Source: JBDTVS01 sp040007095 (GTDB taxonomy: Bacteria > Acidobacteriota > Vicinamibacteria > Vicinamibacterales > CAVVIG01). From it: a stretch of DNA of 64,000 nucleotides. The notes under the pieces are model-generated. The model was not told where the DNA came from. It searched no databases and saw only the letters and a program-made list of their open reading frames with translations. Shown piece after piece: positions 26,185 through 35,234 of this stretch (position 1 is the stretch's first letter; each line of letters opens with the position of its first letter). Where the stretch lies: NCBI GenBank assembly GCA_040007095.1, contig JBDTVS010000117.1:130935-194934 (forward strand). The letters run 5' to 3'. The translations under genes were made by a program, and so were the position numbers.

Positions 26185-27495
26185 CTACTTGCCGGGCCGA
26201 TAGAACACCCGCCACATCTTGCCCTTCACATCTTCGGAGATGTAGAGCGAGCCGTCAGGCCCCTGCGCCAGGCCGTCGGGGCGCGACACCGCTTCACCCG
26301 GTGCCTTGAGCGGGGTCGTCTTCCCGGTGAAGCCGTCGGCGAAAATTTCGAAGGCGCCGGCCGCTTTGCCATTCGCCATCGGTTGGAACGTCACGTTGTA
26401 ACCCGCCTGTTCGGGCGCGCGATTCCACGATCCGTGAAACGCGATGAACGCGCCGTCGCGATATTTCTGCGGGAACTGCGACCCGGTATAGAACATCACG
26501 TCCACAGGCGCCCAGTGCGCGGGGAATGCCGCGACGGGCGGTGTGAACGCCGCGCATCGCGCGCCGCTTTTCCCGTCGCCTCCGTATTCGGGATTGGTCA
26601 AGAACTTCTTTTGCGGATAATCGAAGAAGCAGTACGGCCAACCGAAATTGGTGTCCTCTTTCTCCGCGCGATTGAGCGGCTCGGCGGGCCGATTGGCGTT
26701 GTCTTCCACCTTGAAGGTGTCGGGCCAGAACGCATCCAGTTGATCGCGATTGTTCATCGCGATGTACACCGCATTGTCGTGGTAGGCGATGCCCGGCATT
26801 TGCCGCAGTCCGGTCGCCCAGCGCTTTCCATCTTCCTGCTTCTGGCCGAGCTTGTTCTCGTCGAACCTCCAGATGCCGCCGTTCTTCTCGAGCAGCGGGC
26901 AGGGATCCTGCCCCTTGGCGCCAGGCCGTCGATCCGGGTCCTGGCACGCATTCGACGGCGCGCCGACGTTCACGTACAGGCCGCCCTTCCCGTCAAACGC
27001 GATCCCCTTGTCGCCATGCTGCGGCACGCCCGGCAGACCGCTGACAACGACTTCGGGCGTTTCGCTCGCCGGCTTGAGCTGGCCGGGCGTCATCTTGAAG
27101 CGCTCGACCGAGTTGAATTTGGCCAGGTACAGATAGCCATTTCGAAGCGCAATACCCGTGACGCTGCCGGTGCCGAACTCTTCTCTGGTCTCGAGACGTC
27201 CGTCGCCGTCCTTGTCGCGCAACGCCACGACACCGCCATTGACTGGCGTGCCCCCGCGCTGGCCACCACCCTGACGCGAGACGTACACGTCGCCATTCGG
27301 CGCGACCGCCAGGTGCCGTGCGGTCGGATTGTTTTCGGCGACCACGGCGGCACAGAAACCGGCCGGCAGCTTCAAGCCACCGTTATCGGGGTCGCACTTG
27401 ATCGGCGTCTGCGCATGGCCTGCCGCCATCGCAAGCAGAACCGCGCTCGCGGCCGCCGCGCCAGCAGCCGCCAATCGATTCATCGAGCTCATCAT
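26185..27495 (-). CDS. Soluble PQQ-dependent glucose/sorbosone dehydrogenase-type protein
   Basis: The protein is about 436 residues. ATG 27495 is preferred because AAGGAG lies six bases before it. After a signal peptide it has the six-bladed propeller of the GSDH family: ARHLAVAPNGDVYVSRQ at the first blade, GDKGIAFDGKGGLYVNVG, LRQMPGIAYHDNAVYIAMN, DTNFGWPYCFF and RPDGLAQGPDGSLYISED. Members oxidise sugars or aldoses in the periplasm with PQQ and calcium. The fold is clear but the substrate is not. No CxxCH is present, so an external acceptor is needed. Confidence 0.85.
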   Translation of the reverse strand: MMSSMNRLAAAGAAAASAVLLAMAAGHAQTPIKCDPDNGGLKLPAGFCAAVVAENNPTARHLAVAPNGDVYVSRQGGGQRGGTPVNGGVVALRDKDGDGRLETREEFGTGSVTGIALRNGYLYLAKFNSVERFKMTPGQLKPASETPEVVVSGLPGVPQHGDKGIAFDGKGGLYVNVGAPSNACQDPDRRPGAKGQDPCPLLEKNGGIWRFDENKLGQKQEDGKRWATGLRQMPGIAYHDNAVYIAMNNRDQLDAFWPDTFKVEDNANRPAEPLNRAEKEDTNFGWPYCFFDYPQKKFLTNPEYGGDGKSGARCAAFTPPVAAFPAHWAPVDVMFYTGSQFPQKYRDGAFIAFHGSWNRAPEQAGYNVTFQPMANGKAAGAFEIFADGFTGKTTPLKAPGEAVSRPDGLAQGPDGSLYISEDVKGKMWRVFYRPGK

Positions 27496-27594
27496 CGTGT
27501 GCTCCTTCAAAGTTGCATCGAAATCTTCACTCTCGCCGGTCGGCGGTCAAGACTGTCTAATGGCCTGTTCTGCTGGCTTGCAGGCTCCCAATGC

Positions 27595-27665
27595 AACCAC
27601 AAAAACACGAAGACACGAAAGAATCCAATGTTTTTGGTGCCTTCGTGACTTCGTGTTTACGCTTT
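27595..27665. repeat. ACACGAAGACACGAAAG hairpin repeat
   Basis: The left arm at about 27601-27621 (AAACACGAAGACACGAAAG) pairs with the right arm at about 27639-27659 (CCTTCGTGACTTCGTGTTT), with 17 of 19 positions matching. It sits between two minus-strand genes (the dehydrogenase and the Uma2 nuclease). It belongs to the same word family as the repeats at 22115, 38228 and 53390. Confidence 0.75.
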
Positions 27666-27690
27666 GGAAATGACGGCGGCCTACTCGGCG

Positions 27691-28242
27691 CTATGGTAAC
27701 TCCCGGCGCCAGAGGCCGCTCAAGTCGACGACCAACCCGGGCCAGAACGGATCGCTGACTCGATCCTCGTTCGTCCCTTCGGCGACCACCGTCCATCGTC
27801 CCCCATCCGCACCCTGGCAGAGGAGATGCCGCTTTCGAGGATCGACGATCCAGTAGTGCTCCACGCCCAGATCCAGGTAACGGGCGGCTTTGGTCACGCG
27901 ATCGTACCTCGCATTGGACGGCGACAGGATCTCCACGACCAGCAGTGGCGGGCCCTCGACCCCACGTTGCGAAAACTGCGCGGTGTCCGCCACCACCAGG
28001 AGATCAGGTGCTGCAACATCGTTCTGACTGAGGATGACGCCGAGCGGGGCGAAGAACACTTCCGCGAGGCCTTTTCCTTCGAAAAATCGCTCGAGCTGGA
28101 GGAACAGGCGCTTCGCGACATCCTGATGCCGAAATGCTGGAGTCGGGTTCATATACAACTCACCCGCCAACAGCTCGTACAGCTTCCCATCGTCGGGCAG
28201 CGCGAAAAAATCGTCGACCGTCAGCAAGGTCTTTGTTTGCAT
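27691..28242 (-). CDS. Uma2-family putative restriction-endonuclease-fold protein
   Basis: The protein is 183 residues from ATG 28242 (MQTKTLLTVDDFFALPDDGK). It has the PD-(D/E)xK-type pattern of Uma2 proteins: APDLLVVADTAQ followed by PPLLVVEILSPSNARYDRVTK (catalytic Asp and ExLS) and YWIVDPRKRHLLCQ. Uma2 proteins are abundant in cyanobacteria and Acidobacteria; a nuclease activity is inferred from the fold and not generally shown. The longer frame up to 28407 adds low-quality sequence overlapping the divergent gene start and was not used. Confidence 0.85.
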   Translation of the reverse strand: MQTKTLLTVDDFFALPDDGKLYELLAGELYMNPTPAFRHQDVAKRLFLQLERFFEGKGLAEVFFAPLGVILSQNDVAAPDLLVVADTAQFSQRGVEGPPLLVVEILSPSNARYDRVTKAARYLDLGVEHYWIVDPRKRHLLCQGADGGRWTVVAEGTNEDRVSDPFWPGLVVDLSGLWRRELP

Positions 28243-28405
28243 GGCCGTCTCCGGAAGAAGGCGTCGCCGGCAGGTACGAACATGCCATCGTCGGGGCCGG
28301 AATGCAACGTGTTTGGTAAGGGGACTGGCGCCCATGCGCGCCTTGGCGAAGTCGCGGCTCCCGTCTATCATGGTGTGATGCTCGTCCTCTAGGCAGCGGA
28401 GAAAC

Positions 28406-29665
28406 ATGAGACGTCCTGTCTTTCTTATCGGGTTGCTCGCCTTTGCGGTCGCGGCCGCCAGCGCGCTCGCGCAGCGCGAGGACGCTTTCGTCGCTTCGCG
28501 CGACGATGCCGCGATTCAATATTCCAAGGGCCCGACGACTGATCGGGTGAGCGAACTGAACCGCAAGATCGAGGACGGAAGCTTGAAGCTCGCATTCGAG
28601 GGCCCGACCGGCTATCTGCGCGCCACGCTCAATGCGCTCAACGTCCCTGTCGAATCGCAGGTCGCCCTCTTCTCGCAGAACAGCTCGCAGGGCGACTTGA
28701 TCGGTCTGAAGAACCCGCGGGCGTTGTACTTCAACGACGCGGTCGCCGTTGGTTACGTGCGAGGCGGCAAGATTCTCGAAGTGGCGACACACGATCCACG
28801 GCAGGGCGTGATTTTCTACTCGCTCGCGCAGACCGCCGCCGACGCGCCGCGATTCACACGCGACGACAATTGCCTGGCCTGCCACCTGTCGTGGACGACG
28901 CTCGGTGTGCCCGGGCTGTTTGTCTTCAGCATGCAGACGCTGCCGGCGGACAAGAACGCCTATGCCTCCGGCTTCGCCAGCGATCATCGTTCGAGCTTTG
29001 ACACCCGGTGGGGGGGCTGGTACCTGACCGGCAGCCTGGGATCGATTCGTCATATCGGGAACAAGCCTATCTCGACGGCAAGCACGGCCGACGCCGTGAA
29101 GTCGGAAGCGCGCGAGCTGAAATCGCTCGACGGCCAATTCGACACGACGGGCTACCTGTCGGCGCACAGCGACGTGGCGGCGCTGATGGTGCTCGAACAT
29201 CAGACGAATATGACCAACCTCATCACGCGCATGGGGTGGGAATCGCGGCTCGCGGCGCGCGAGGGCAAGGCGCCTGACCTTCCGCGCCTGCAGCAGGCAG
29301 CCGGCGACCTGGCCGACTACATGTTGTTTACCTACGAGGTGCCGCTTCCCAACAAGATCCGTGGCTCGTCCAGCTTTTCCGAAACATTCGCGGCGCGAGG
29401 TCCCGCGGATACGAAAGGGCGATCGCTGCGGCAGCTCGATCTGGATCGCCGGCTGATGCGGTTTCCGTGCAGCTACATGATCTACTCCGATGCGTTCGGC
29501 GCGCTGCCGGACACCGCGAAGAGCCTCGTCTACCGCCGCCTCTGGCAGGTGTTGTCGGGCCAGGACAAGAACACGCGCTACGCGCACCTCTCCGTGGCCG
29601 ATCGGCAGGCCATTGTCGAAATCCTGCGGGACACCAAGAAGGACCTGCCGGACTATTTCCGCTAG
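28406..29665 (+). CDS. Secreted monoheme protein of unknown function
   Basis: The protein is 419 residues, with GGAGA before its ATG. A signal peptide (MRRPVFLIGLLAFAVAAASALA) is followed by a single heme site CLACH at about residues 156-160 within ARDDNCLACHLS-like sequence. The remainder (HRSSFDTRWGGWYLTGSLG, SDVAALMVLEHQTNMTNL) has no recognised domain, but conserved His, Met and Trp residues suggest a redox role in the periplasm. Similar single-heme proteins are frequent in Acidobacteria and are not characterised. It may be co-transcribed with the ankyrin gene three bases downstream. Confidence 0.7.
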   Translation: MRRPVFLIGLLAFAVAAASALAQREDAFVASRDDAAIQYSKGPTTDRVSELNRKIEDGSLKLAFEGPTGYLRATLNALNVPVESQVALFSQNSSQGDLIGLKNPRALYFNDAVAVGYVRGGKILEVATHDPRQGVIFYSLAQTAADAPRFTRDDNCLACHLSWTTLGVPGLFVFSMQTLPADKNAYASGFASDHRSSFDTRWGGWYLTGSLGSIRHIGNKPISTASTADAVKSEARELKSLDGQFDTTGYLSAHSDVAALMVLEHQTNMTNLITRMGWESRLAAREGKAPDLPRLQQAAGDLADYMLFTYEVPLPNKIRGSSSFSETFAARGPADTKGRSLRQLDLDRRLMRFPCSYMIYSDAFGALPDTAKSLVYRRLWQVLSGQDKNTRYAHLSVADRQAIVEILRDTKKDLPDYFR

Positions 29666-29668
29666 CCG

Positions 29669-30223
29669 ATGCAGACGGACCACGGGGCCGAGGAGGCATT
29701 CCGCGACGCTGCGCAAGGACTTCGCAACGGCGATTTCTCGCGGCTCGAGCCGCTGTTCAGCGATGCAGAAGGCGACGACCGACCAGCCCGGATAATCGAT
29801 TGGCACGAGGCGGGACGGTTTCGCAGCGAACCGAAGGCACTGGCGGAAGCCCTTACGTGCGCGTGCTTCCTCGGGCGGACGCGGGTGGCGGAGTATTTGT
29901 TGAGGAACGGGGTCGATCCGTCAGGCGGAGCAGGCACGGGTTTGAACGCATTGCATTGGGCGGCCAACCGCGGGCAGGTGGCCGCGGTCCGGCTGCTGCT
30001 CGAGTGGCATACGCCGCTCGGAACACGCACCATGTATGGCGGCAATGTGCTCGACACCGCGATTTGGTCGGCGATCAACGAACCCAGGCCGGGACAGCGA
30101 GAGGTCATCGAAGAGCTGTTGAAGAGCGGTGCCCAGCCGGAAGACGAAGAATGGCCCACCGGTCATGTAGAGATCGACGCACTTCTGCAGCGGTACCGGC
30201 CGGTCCAAACGCGTTCAGTGTAG
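29669..30223 (+). CDS. Ankyrin-repeat protein
   Basis: The protein is 184 residues, only three bases after the previous stop. At least two ankyrin repeats can be read: LTCACFLGRTRVAEYLLRNG and LNALHWAANRGQVAAVRLLL, followed by a degenerate third unit REVIEELLKSGAQPEDEEW. No signal peptide is present, so it is likely cytosolic. Ankyrin repeats bind other proteins; the partner is unknown. The same window has a second, exported ankyrin protein at 35235. Confidence 0.75.
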   Translation: MQTDHGAEEAFRDAAQGLRNGDFSRLEPLFSDAEGDDRPARIIDWHEAGRFRSEPKALAEALTCACFLGRTRVAEYLLRNGVDPSGGAGTGLNALHWAANRGQVAAVRLLLEWHTPLGTRTMYGGNVLDTAIWSAINEPRPGQREVIEELLKSGAQPEDEEWPTGHVEIDALLQRYRPVQTRSV

Positions 30224-30335
30224 GTAGTGCCCGGCCTTGGCCCGGATCGTGAGAGTCCCGCTTACAGGCTCAAGGCCGTTCGGAAATTCCACTGCGGTTT
30301 TCGCCTGAAACCAGGCCGCTCCCCTGGGACGCCGC

Positions 30336-31664
30336 TCAATGGCGGCCGGCTGCGGCTCGCGGTTGAGCGAGGGCGACGATCGCCGCCAGTACGAGAAAGA
30401 ACGCGAGCGCGGCCATCGCCGCGCCGAACCCGCCGGTCGCATCCTTGAGCAGGCCGACGACATACGGCCCGACGAACCCGGCCAGATTGCCGACCGAATT
30501 GATCCAGGCGATTCCGGGCGCGGCCGTGGGTCCGGTCAAGACGGCGGTCGACATCGCCCAGAACGGGCCCAGGGATCCCCAGATGCCCAGGGCTGCCAGC
30601 GAGATACTCGCGAGCGCCAGCGCGGGCACGCTCGTCTGCGTGCTCAGCAGAAAGCCGAGCGCCGCAAGCAGCGCCGGGCCGGCGACGTGCCAGCGCCGCT
30701 CCCCATGACGATCGGAGTGACGGCCAATCCAGACCATTCCAATCGCGGCCACGAGGTACGGCAACGCAGAAAACATCCCGACGAGAAGATCGGAGCTGCC
30801 AGACAGGCCTTTGAGGATCTGGGGTAGCCAGAAGCTGATGCTGTAGAGACCCAAAACGATGAGAAAGTACAGCGCGCAGAACGCCCAGGCGCGCGGATTC
30901 GAGAAGACCTGCCGGACCGGCGCGTGGCGGCTGACGGTCTCGGCCAGGCGGTCCCTGGCGAGCCGCTCTTTCAGCCAACGACGTTCCTCGTCGGACAGCC
31001 AGTGCGCGTCCTGGGGGCCATTGGGAAGATACGCGAAAGCGAGCACTCCGAGCCCGACCGCTGGCAGCCCCTCGAGCAGAAACAGCCACTGCCAACCCGC
31101 CAGTCCCCCCAGGCCATGCATCGTCAATAGCGCGCCAGAAATGGGGCCGCCCACCACGCCGGCGACGGCGTTCGCCGTCATGAACAGCGCGATGGCCCGG
31201 GCATGATCGCGCCGCGGGAACCAGTAGGTCAGATACAGAATCATGCCCGGAAAGAATCCGGCCTCGGCGAGCCCCAGAAGGAAGCGCAGCGTATAGAAGC
31301 TGGTCGTGCCCTTCATGAACATCATGCCGGCCGACACCAGGCCCCACGTAATCATGATGCGCGCGATCCACAGGCGCGCGCCGATGCGCTCCATGATCAA
31401 GTTACTGGGCACTTCGAACAGAAAGTAGCCGATGAAGAAGATCCCCGACCCGAGGCCGAAGACCGACGCGCTCAGCCCGAGGTCTTGATTCATCTGCAGC
31501 GCCGCGAACCCGACGTTGACGCGATCGAGATAGGAGACGATGTAGAGGAGGAACATGAATGGAATCAGACGTCGCCTGATTTTCGCGAGCACCTGGCCCT
31601 CGTCGAGCGGCTCCGCCACGCTTCCGGGCGGCGGCTGGGAACGTGTCGACCTTGCGAGTGCCAT
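30336..31664 (-). CDS. MFS transporter, anion:cation symporter type
   Basis: The protein is 442 residues with 12 predicted membrane segments. The N-terminal motif FMFLLYIVSYLDRVNVGFA and the loop FFIGYFLFEVPSNLIMERIGARLW are hallmarks of the ACS family, which includes the tartrate, phthalate and glucarate permeases. It imports organic acid anions with protons or sodium. AAGGAT lies a few bases before its ATG. It is isolated, convergent with the ankyrin gene, and has no catabolic genes beside it, so the substrate stays open. Confidence 0.88.
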   Translation of the reverse strand: MALARSTRSQPPPGSVAEPLDEGQVLAKIRRRLIPFMFLLYIVSYLDRVNVGFAALQMNQDLGLSASVFGLGSGIFFIGYFLFEVPSNLIMERIGARLWIARIMITWGLVSAGMMFMKGTTSFYTLRFLLGLAEAGFFPGMILYLTYWFPRRDHARAIALFMTANAVAGVVGGPISGALLTMHGLGGLAGWQWLFLLEGLPAVGLGVLAFAYLPNGPQDAHWLSDEERRWLKERLARDRLAETVSRHAPVRQVFSNPRAWAFCALYFLIVLGLYSISFWLPQILKGLSGSSDLLVGMFSALPYLVAAIGMVWIGRHSDRHGERRWHVAGPALLAALGFLLSTQTSVPALALASISLAALGIWGSLGPFWAMSTAVLTGPTAAPGIAWINSVGNLAGFVGPYVVGLLKDATGGFGAAMAALAFFLVLAAIVALAQPRAAAGRH

Positions 31665-31984
31665 CGCGATCCTTTCAGTGTCTGCGCATTCCCGCGGCCG
31701 GCTGCCAGAACGAGCCAGACTAGTGAACTGTCCCCTCGGATGACTACCGTCCGCTCCGACGTCGCAGCCGGAAGATAGCGGTCAAGAACAGAGCAAGTGG
31801 CACTGCTTCAGCGGGTACAAGCCACCAGTTTGTCGAAGCGCGCTGATTCTGTCACGGGCAGACTGCGGCACAATTCAGAGCCCCCTGGCGCCGCCGGCGG
31901 ACCGGCTCGCAACTCACGGCACCGCACGCGACGGCAGAGATGGATGCTCACGCTTGTCGACCGGGCAATCGTCGGGCTGCTGGT
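31665..31984. other. Intergenic stretch, no gene seen
   Basis: About 320 bases between the MFS gene start and repeat element A. No coding frame, tRNA or clear promoter was recognised. It should hold promoters for the divergent MFS and downstream genes. Confidence 0.4.
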
Positions 31985-32140
31985 CTCCTGGAAGCGTGAT
32001 GGGTTGTATAAGTCCCGGAGCGCGGCGCCCGGATCGCAAGGCGCGACGACCGAGAATATTGGACATACTTGAAGGAGTCGCAACAAAGCGAGGCGGGATG
32101 CCCCGCCCGGGAATTATGTGACGCATCACGCTTCCAGGGG
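31985..32140. repeat. Inverted-repeat element A (about 156 bp, long-hairpin family)
   Basis: The arms CCTGGAAGCGTGATG (31987-32001) and CATCACGCTTCCAGG (32124-32138) match perfectly and continue inward with imperfect pairing (TTGTATAAGTCCCGG against the complement of CCGGGAATTATGTGAC). The core at 32035-32090 has GCAAGGCGCGACGACCGAG, TATTGGACATACTTGAAGGA and TCGCAACAAAGC. The same core order is seen in elements B and C, whose arms have different sequences. It ends 31 bases before the start of the small zinc-ribbon gene. Confidence 0.75.
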
Positions 32141-32171
32141 ACTAGAGTAGTCGCTTACAGGAGCCTCCTCC

Positions 32172-32504
32172 ATGTCTGGCTTACCAATCCTGCCGGGCGC
32201 CGGCGACGCGCCCGTGTGTCCTGTGTGTCAGGGCGAGCTGCGCCACATTTATACTGGCGCGCGAGGTGGCTTGTTTCGGTGCGAGATGTCTCTGTTCAAG
32301 TGCTCGACGCACGGTGCGGTGTACCGCACGCGCGAGGGGATGGACCAACCGGACGGAGGCGGCGAGGACGACAGCGCCGCCCTGATTGGCCGGCCCGACA
32401 AGCCGCCGCTGATGCCACACCAGGCGGCAGCGGCGATCCCAGAGTCGACTGACCCCGACCCACCGCTCATGCCTGCTTGTTCTGACTACAGGGTTGAACC
32501 ATGA
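32172..32504 (+). CDS. Small zinc-ribbon-like protein
   Basis: The protein is 110 residues. CPVCQGEL (C16, C19) and FRCEMSLFKCSTH (C37 and C44, His) make a plausible four-ligand zinc ribbon; the C-terminal 50 residues are polar and proline-rich. AGGAG lies nine bases before the ATG and is followed at once by CTCCT, so the site could base-pair with itself. The stop overlaps the start of the M28 peptidase gene (ATGA), which suggests coupled translation. No known family was recognised. Confidence 0.65.
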   Translation: MSGLPILPGAGDAPVCPVCQGELRHIYTGARGGLFRCEMSLFKCSTHGAVYRTREGMDQPDGGGEDDSAALIGRPDKPPLMPHQAAAAIPESTDPDPPLMPACSDYRVEP

Positions 32505-34768
32505 CACGCAAGACCGAACGATCCGCAGGCTCTCGACCCATCAGGCGGCTTCGGCCGCTGGCGCTCTGCGTCGCGCTCGCGGGAATCACCGCGTCGCCTA
32601 ACGCGCAATCCTCGCCGACGAAAGCCTGGGACGAGTCGTTCCGCGGCCTTCCGCAGCCGGCCAACCTCAAGAGCTACATGGAGCACTTGAGCGCGCGGCC
32701 GCATCATGTCGGGTCGGCGGCGGACAAGGCCAACGCCGATTGGATTCTGGCTAAATTCAGGGAGTGGGGATGGCAAGCCGAGATCGAGCAGTTCGATGTG
32801 CTGTTTCCCACGCCGAAGGAACGCCGGCTCGAGCTTCTCGAGCCGACGAAGTTCACGGCGGCACTCGAAGAACCCACCGTCGCCGTTGATCCGACGTCGG
32901 GGCAGAAGTCTGAACAGCTTCCGTCCTACAACGCGTATTCGATCGACGGCGACGTGACCGCGCCGCTTGTGTACGTCAACTACGGGCGGCCCGAGGACTA
33001 CGAACAGCTCGACCGGCTCGGCATCTCCGTGCGGGGTGCGATCGTGATCGCGCGGTACGGGCAATCGTGGCGCGGCATCAAGCCGAAGGTCGCCGCCGAA
33101 CACGGCGCGGTCGGCTGTCTGATCTATTCCGATCCCAGAGACGACGGGTACGCGGCGGGCGACGTGTTCCCGCTCGGCCCGATGCGCCCGGGCGGCGGTG
33201 TGCAGCGCGGCAGCGTGATGGACATGCCGGTGGCGCCCGGCGACCCATTGACGCCCGGGGTGGGCGCCACGCCGAATGCCCGGCGGCTCGCGCTCAGCGA
33301 GGCGACCACGCTCACGAAAATCCCGGTGCTGCCGATTTCGCACGCTGATGCCCAACCGCTGCTCGCCGCGATTCACGGCGACACGGTCCCCGAGGCGTGG
33401 CGCGGCGCGCTCCCGATCACGTACCACATAGGCCCGGGGCCGGCGAAGGCGCACCTCAAGGTCGCGTTCAACTGGGACACGAAGCCCCTTTACAACGTGA
33501 TCGCCAGGCTGCCCGGATCGACCTTTCCGGACGAATGGATCTTGCGGGGCAACCATCACGACGCGTGGGTCAACGGCGCCGCCGATCCCGTGAGCGGCAT
33601 GGCGCCCATGCTCGAGGAGGCCCGGGCGCTCGGCGAGCTTCGCAAGCAAGGCTGGACACCCAAACGCACCATCGTCTACACCGCGTGGGACGGCGAGGAG
33701 CCGGCGCTGCTTGGATCGACGGAGTGGGTTGAAGCCCATGCCGACGATTTGAAGCTGCACGGTGTGGCCTACATCAACAGCGACGGCAACGGCCGAGGCT
33801 TCCTGAACATGAGCGGGTCGCATTCGCTCGAGGCCTTCATCAACGCGGTGGCACGCGACGTCCCCGATCCCGAAACGAAGGTCTCGGTGTGGACGCGGCG
33901 ACAGGCGCGGACCATCGCGCGCGGCACCGCGGACGAGCGCAAGGACGCGCGCGAACGGCACGACCTGCGAATCGGCGCGCTCGGCTCGGGGTCGGACTAT
34001 TCGCCCTTCCTCCAGCATGCTGGAGTTGCCTCGCTCAATCTCGCCTTCGACGAAGAGGATCAGGACGGCATCTATCACTCGATTTACGACGATTTCTATT
34101 TCTACACCCGCTTCCTGGACCGTGATTTCGTTTACGGGCGCGCGCTCGCGCAGACCATCGGCACGGCGGTGATCCGGCTGGCCGACAGCGACGTGCTGCC
34201 GTTCGCCTTCACCGGGCTCTCGAATACGGTCGAGAAATACGTGAAGGAGCTCGCCGAGCTCCTGGGCAAGAAGCGGGACGACGTGCGCGAGCGGAACCGT
34301 CAAGTAGAAGAGGGGATCTTTGCGGTGATCGCCGACCCTCGCCGTCAGCAGGTGCCCCCGAAGACGGAACCGGTCCCGCCTGCGCTCAATTTCGCGCCGC
34401 TCGAAAACGCGTCCGCAGCGCTCGGCGTCAGCGCTCGGCGCTACGAGAAGTCGCTGGCGACGGCCGGAGGACGCGTGGCGCAAAACCCCACGGCGCTCCG
34501 CGCGTTGAACGCCAAGCTCCGCGAAGCGGAGCCGCAACTCATCGACGCGGCCGGGCTACCGAACCGTCCGTGGTATCGTCACCTGCTTTACGCTCCTGGG
34601 CTGTACACGGGCTACAGCGTCAAAACCATCCCGGGCGTTCGAGAGGGTATCGAGCAGGCGCGCTACGCGGAAGCCGAGAACGAGGTCGCGCGAGTGTCAC
34701 GAGCGCTGACCCGTCTCGCGGTGCTGCTTGATTCCGCGTCAACTGATCTGGAAACGATTTCCAAGTGA
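32501..34768 (+). CDS. M28 family metallopeptidase, glutamate carboxypeptidase II-like
   Basis: The protein is 755 residues with the GCPII/transferrin-receptor layout: export sequence, peptidase segment (SYMEHLSARPHHVGS), PA insertion domain (about 130-310), M28 catalytic core and C-terminal dimerisation domain (from about 600). Zinc ligands are visible in NHHDAWVNGAADPVSGM (His, Asp) and the catalytic Glu in AWDGEEPALLGSTEW; HAGVASLNLAFDEED gives the distal ligand region. It cleaves C-terminal or N-terminal residues of peptides outside the cytoplasm. The N-terminal export segment is short and weakly hydrophobic, so the cleavage site is uncertain. It is translationally coupled to the upstream zinc-ribbon gene. 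Confidence 0.9.
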   Translation: MTRKTERSAGSRPIRRLRPLALCVALAGITASPNAQSSPTKAWDESFRGLPQPANLKSYMEHLSARPHHVGSAADKANADWILAKFREWGWQAEIEQFDVLFPTPKERRLELLEPTKFTAALEEPTVAVDPTSGQKSEQLPSYNAYSIDGDVTAPLVYVNYGRPEDYEQLDRLGISVRGAIVIARYGQSWRGIKPKVAAEHGAVGCLIYSDPRDDGYAAGDVFPLGPMRPGGGVQRGSVMDMPVAPGDPLTPGVGATPNARRLALSEATTLTKIPVLPISHADAQPLLAAIHGDTVPEAWRGALPITYHIGPGPAKAHLKVAFNWDTKPLYNVIARLPGSTFPDEWILRGNHHDAWVNGAADPVSGMAPMLEEARALGELRKQGWTPKRTIVYTAWDGEEPALLGSTEWVEAHADDLKLHGVAYINSDGNGRGFLNMSGSHSLEAFINAVARDVPDPETKVSVWTRRQARTIARGTADERKDARERHDLRIGALGSGSDYSPFLQHAGVASLNLAFDEEDQDGIYHSIYDDFYFYTRFLDRDFVYGRALAQTIGTAVIRLADSDVLPFAFTGLSNTVEKYVKELAELLGKKRDDVRERNRQVEEGIFAVIADPRRQQVPPKTEPVPPALNFAPLENASAALGVSARRYEKSLATAGGRVAQNPTALRALNAKLREAEPQLIDAAGLPNRPWYRHLLYAPGLYTGYSVKTIPGVREGIEQARYAEAENEVARVSRALTRLAVLLDSASTDLETISK

Positions 34769-34859
34769 CCCCCTTTCTATTCTTCGTGGTCCACACTCGC
34801 GACTGTTCGAGAGCAGCCGACCACACGCTGTCAATGAAACACCCAACCGGGAGGATGAG

Positions 34860-35180
34860 ATGCCGAAGTACTTGATCGAAGTGGCCTACACCGCGGAGGG
34901 CGCCAAAGGCGTTCTGAAAGACGGGGGCACGAAGCGGCAAGAGGCCGCCAGGAAGCTGATCGAGAGCGTGGGGGGGACACTGGACGCGATGTATTTCGCC
35001 TTCGGAAAGGCGGACGTGATCGCGATCATCGACGTGCCCGACAACGCCGCGGTCTCGGCCGCATCGCTTGCCATCGGGGCAAGCGGCGGAGCCTCGTGCC
35101 GCACGACCGTCTTGATCGGTGTTGAGGAGATGGACCAGGCGAAAAAGAGAGCGGCAAAGTACAAGGCGCCAGGCCGCTGA
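34860..35180 (+). CDS. GYD-domain protein
   Basis: The protein is 106 residues, with GGGAGG eight bases before its ATG. The whole length is one GYD domain, with MPKYLIEVAYTAEGAKGVLKDGG and GKADVIAIIDVPDNAAV typical of this ferredoxin-like fold (YciI/dimeric alpha-beta barrel type). Function is unknown; related folds form dimers or hexamers. It is not clearly linked to its neighbours. Confidence 0.85.
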   Translation: MPKYLIEVAYTAEGAKGVLKDGGTKRQEAARKLIESVGGTLDAMYFAFGKADVIAIIDVPDNAAVSAASLAIGASGGASCRTTVLIGVEEMDQAKKRAAKYKAPGR

Positions 35181-35234
35181 GCAGCCAGCAGGCCGCCATA
35201 CAGCTGTGGGCGTGGGAGGCCGAGCTCAGGACCG

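Noticed and set aside
32486..34537. A 683-codon open frame on the minus strand opposite the M28 peptidase
   Set aside because: Arg/Val/His-rich composition and no domain; it is the shadow of a high-GC gene whose sense product has clear M28 motifs.
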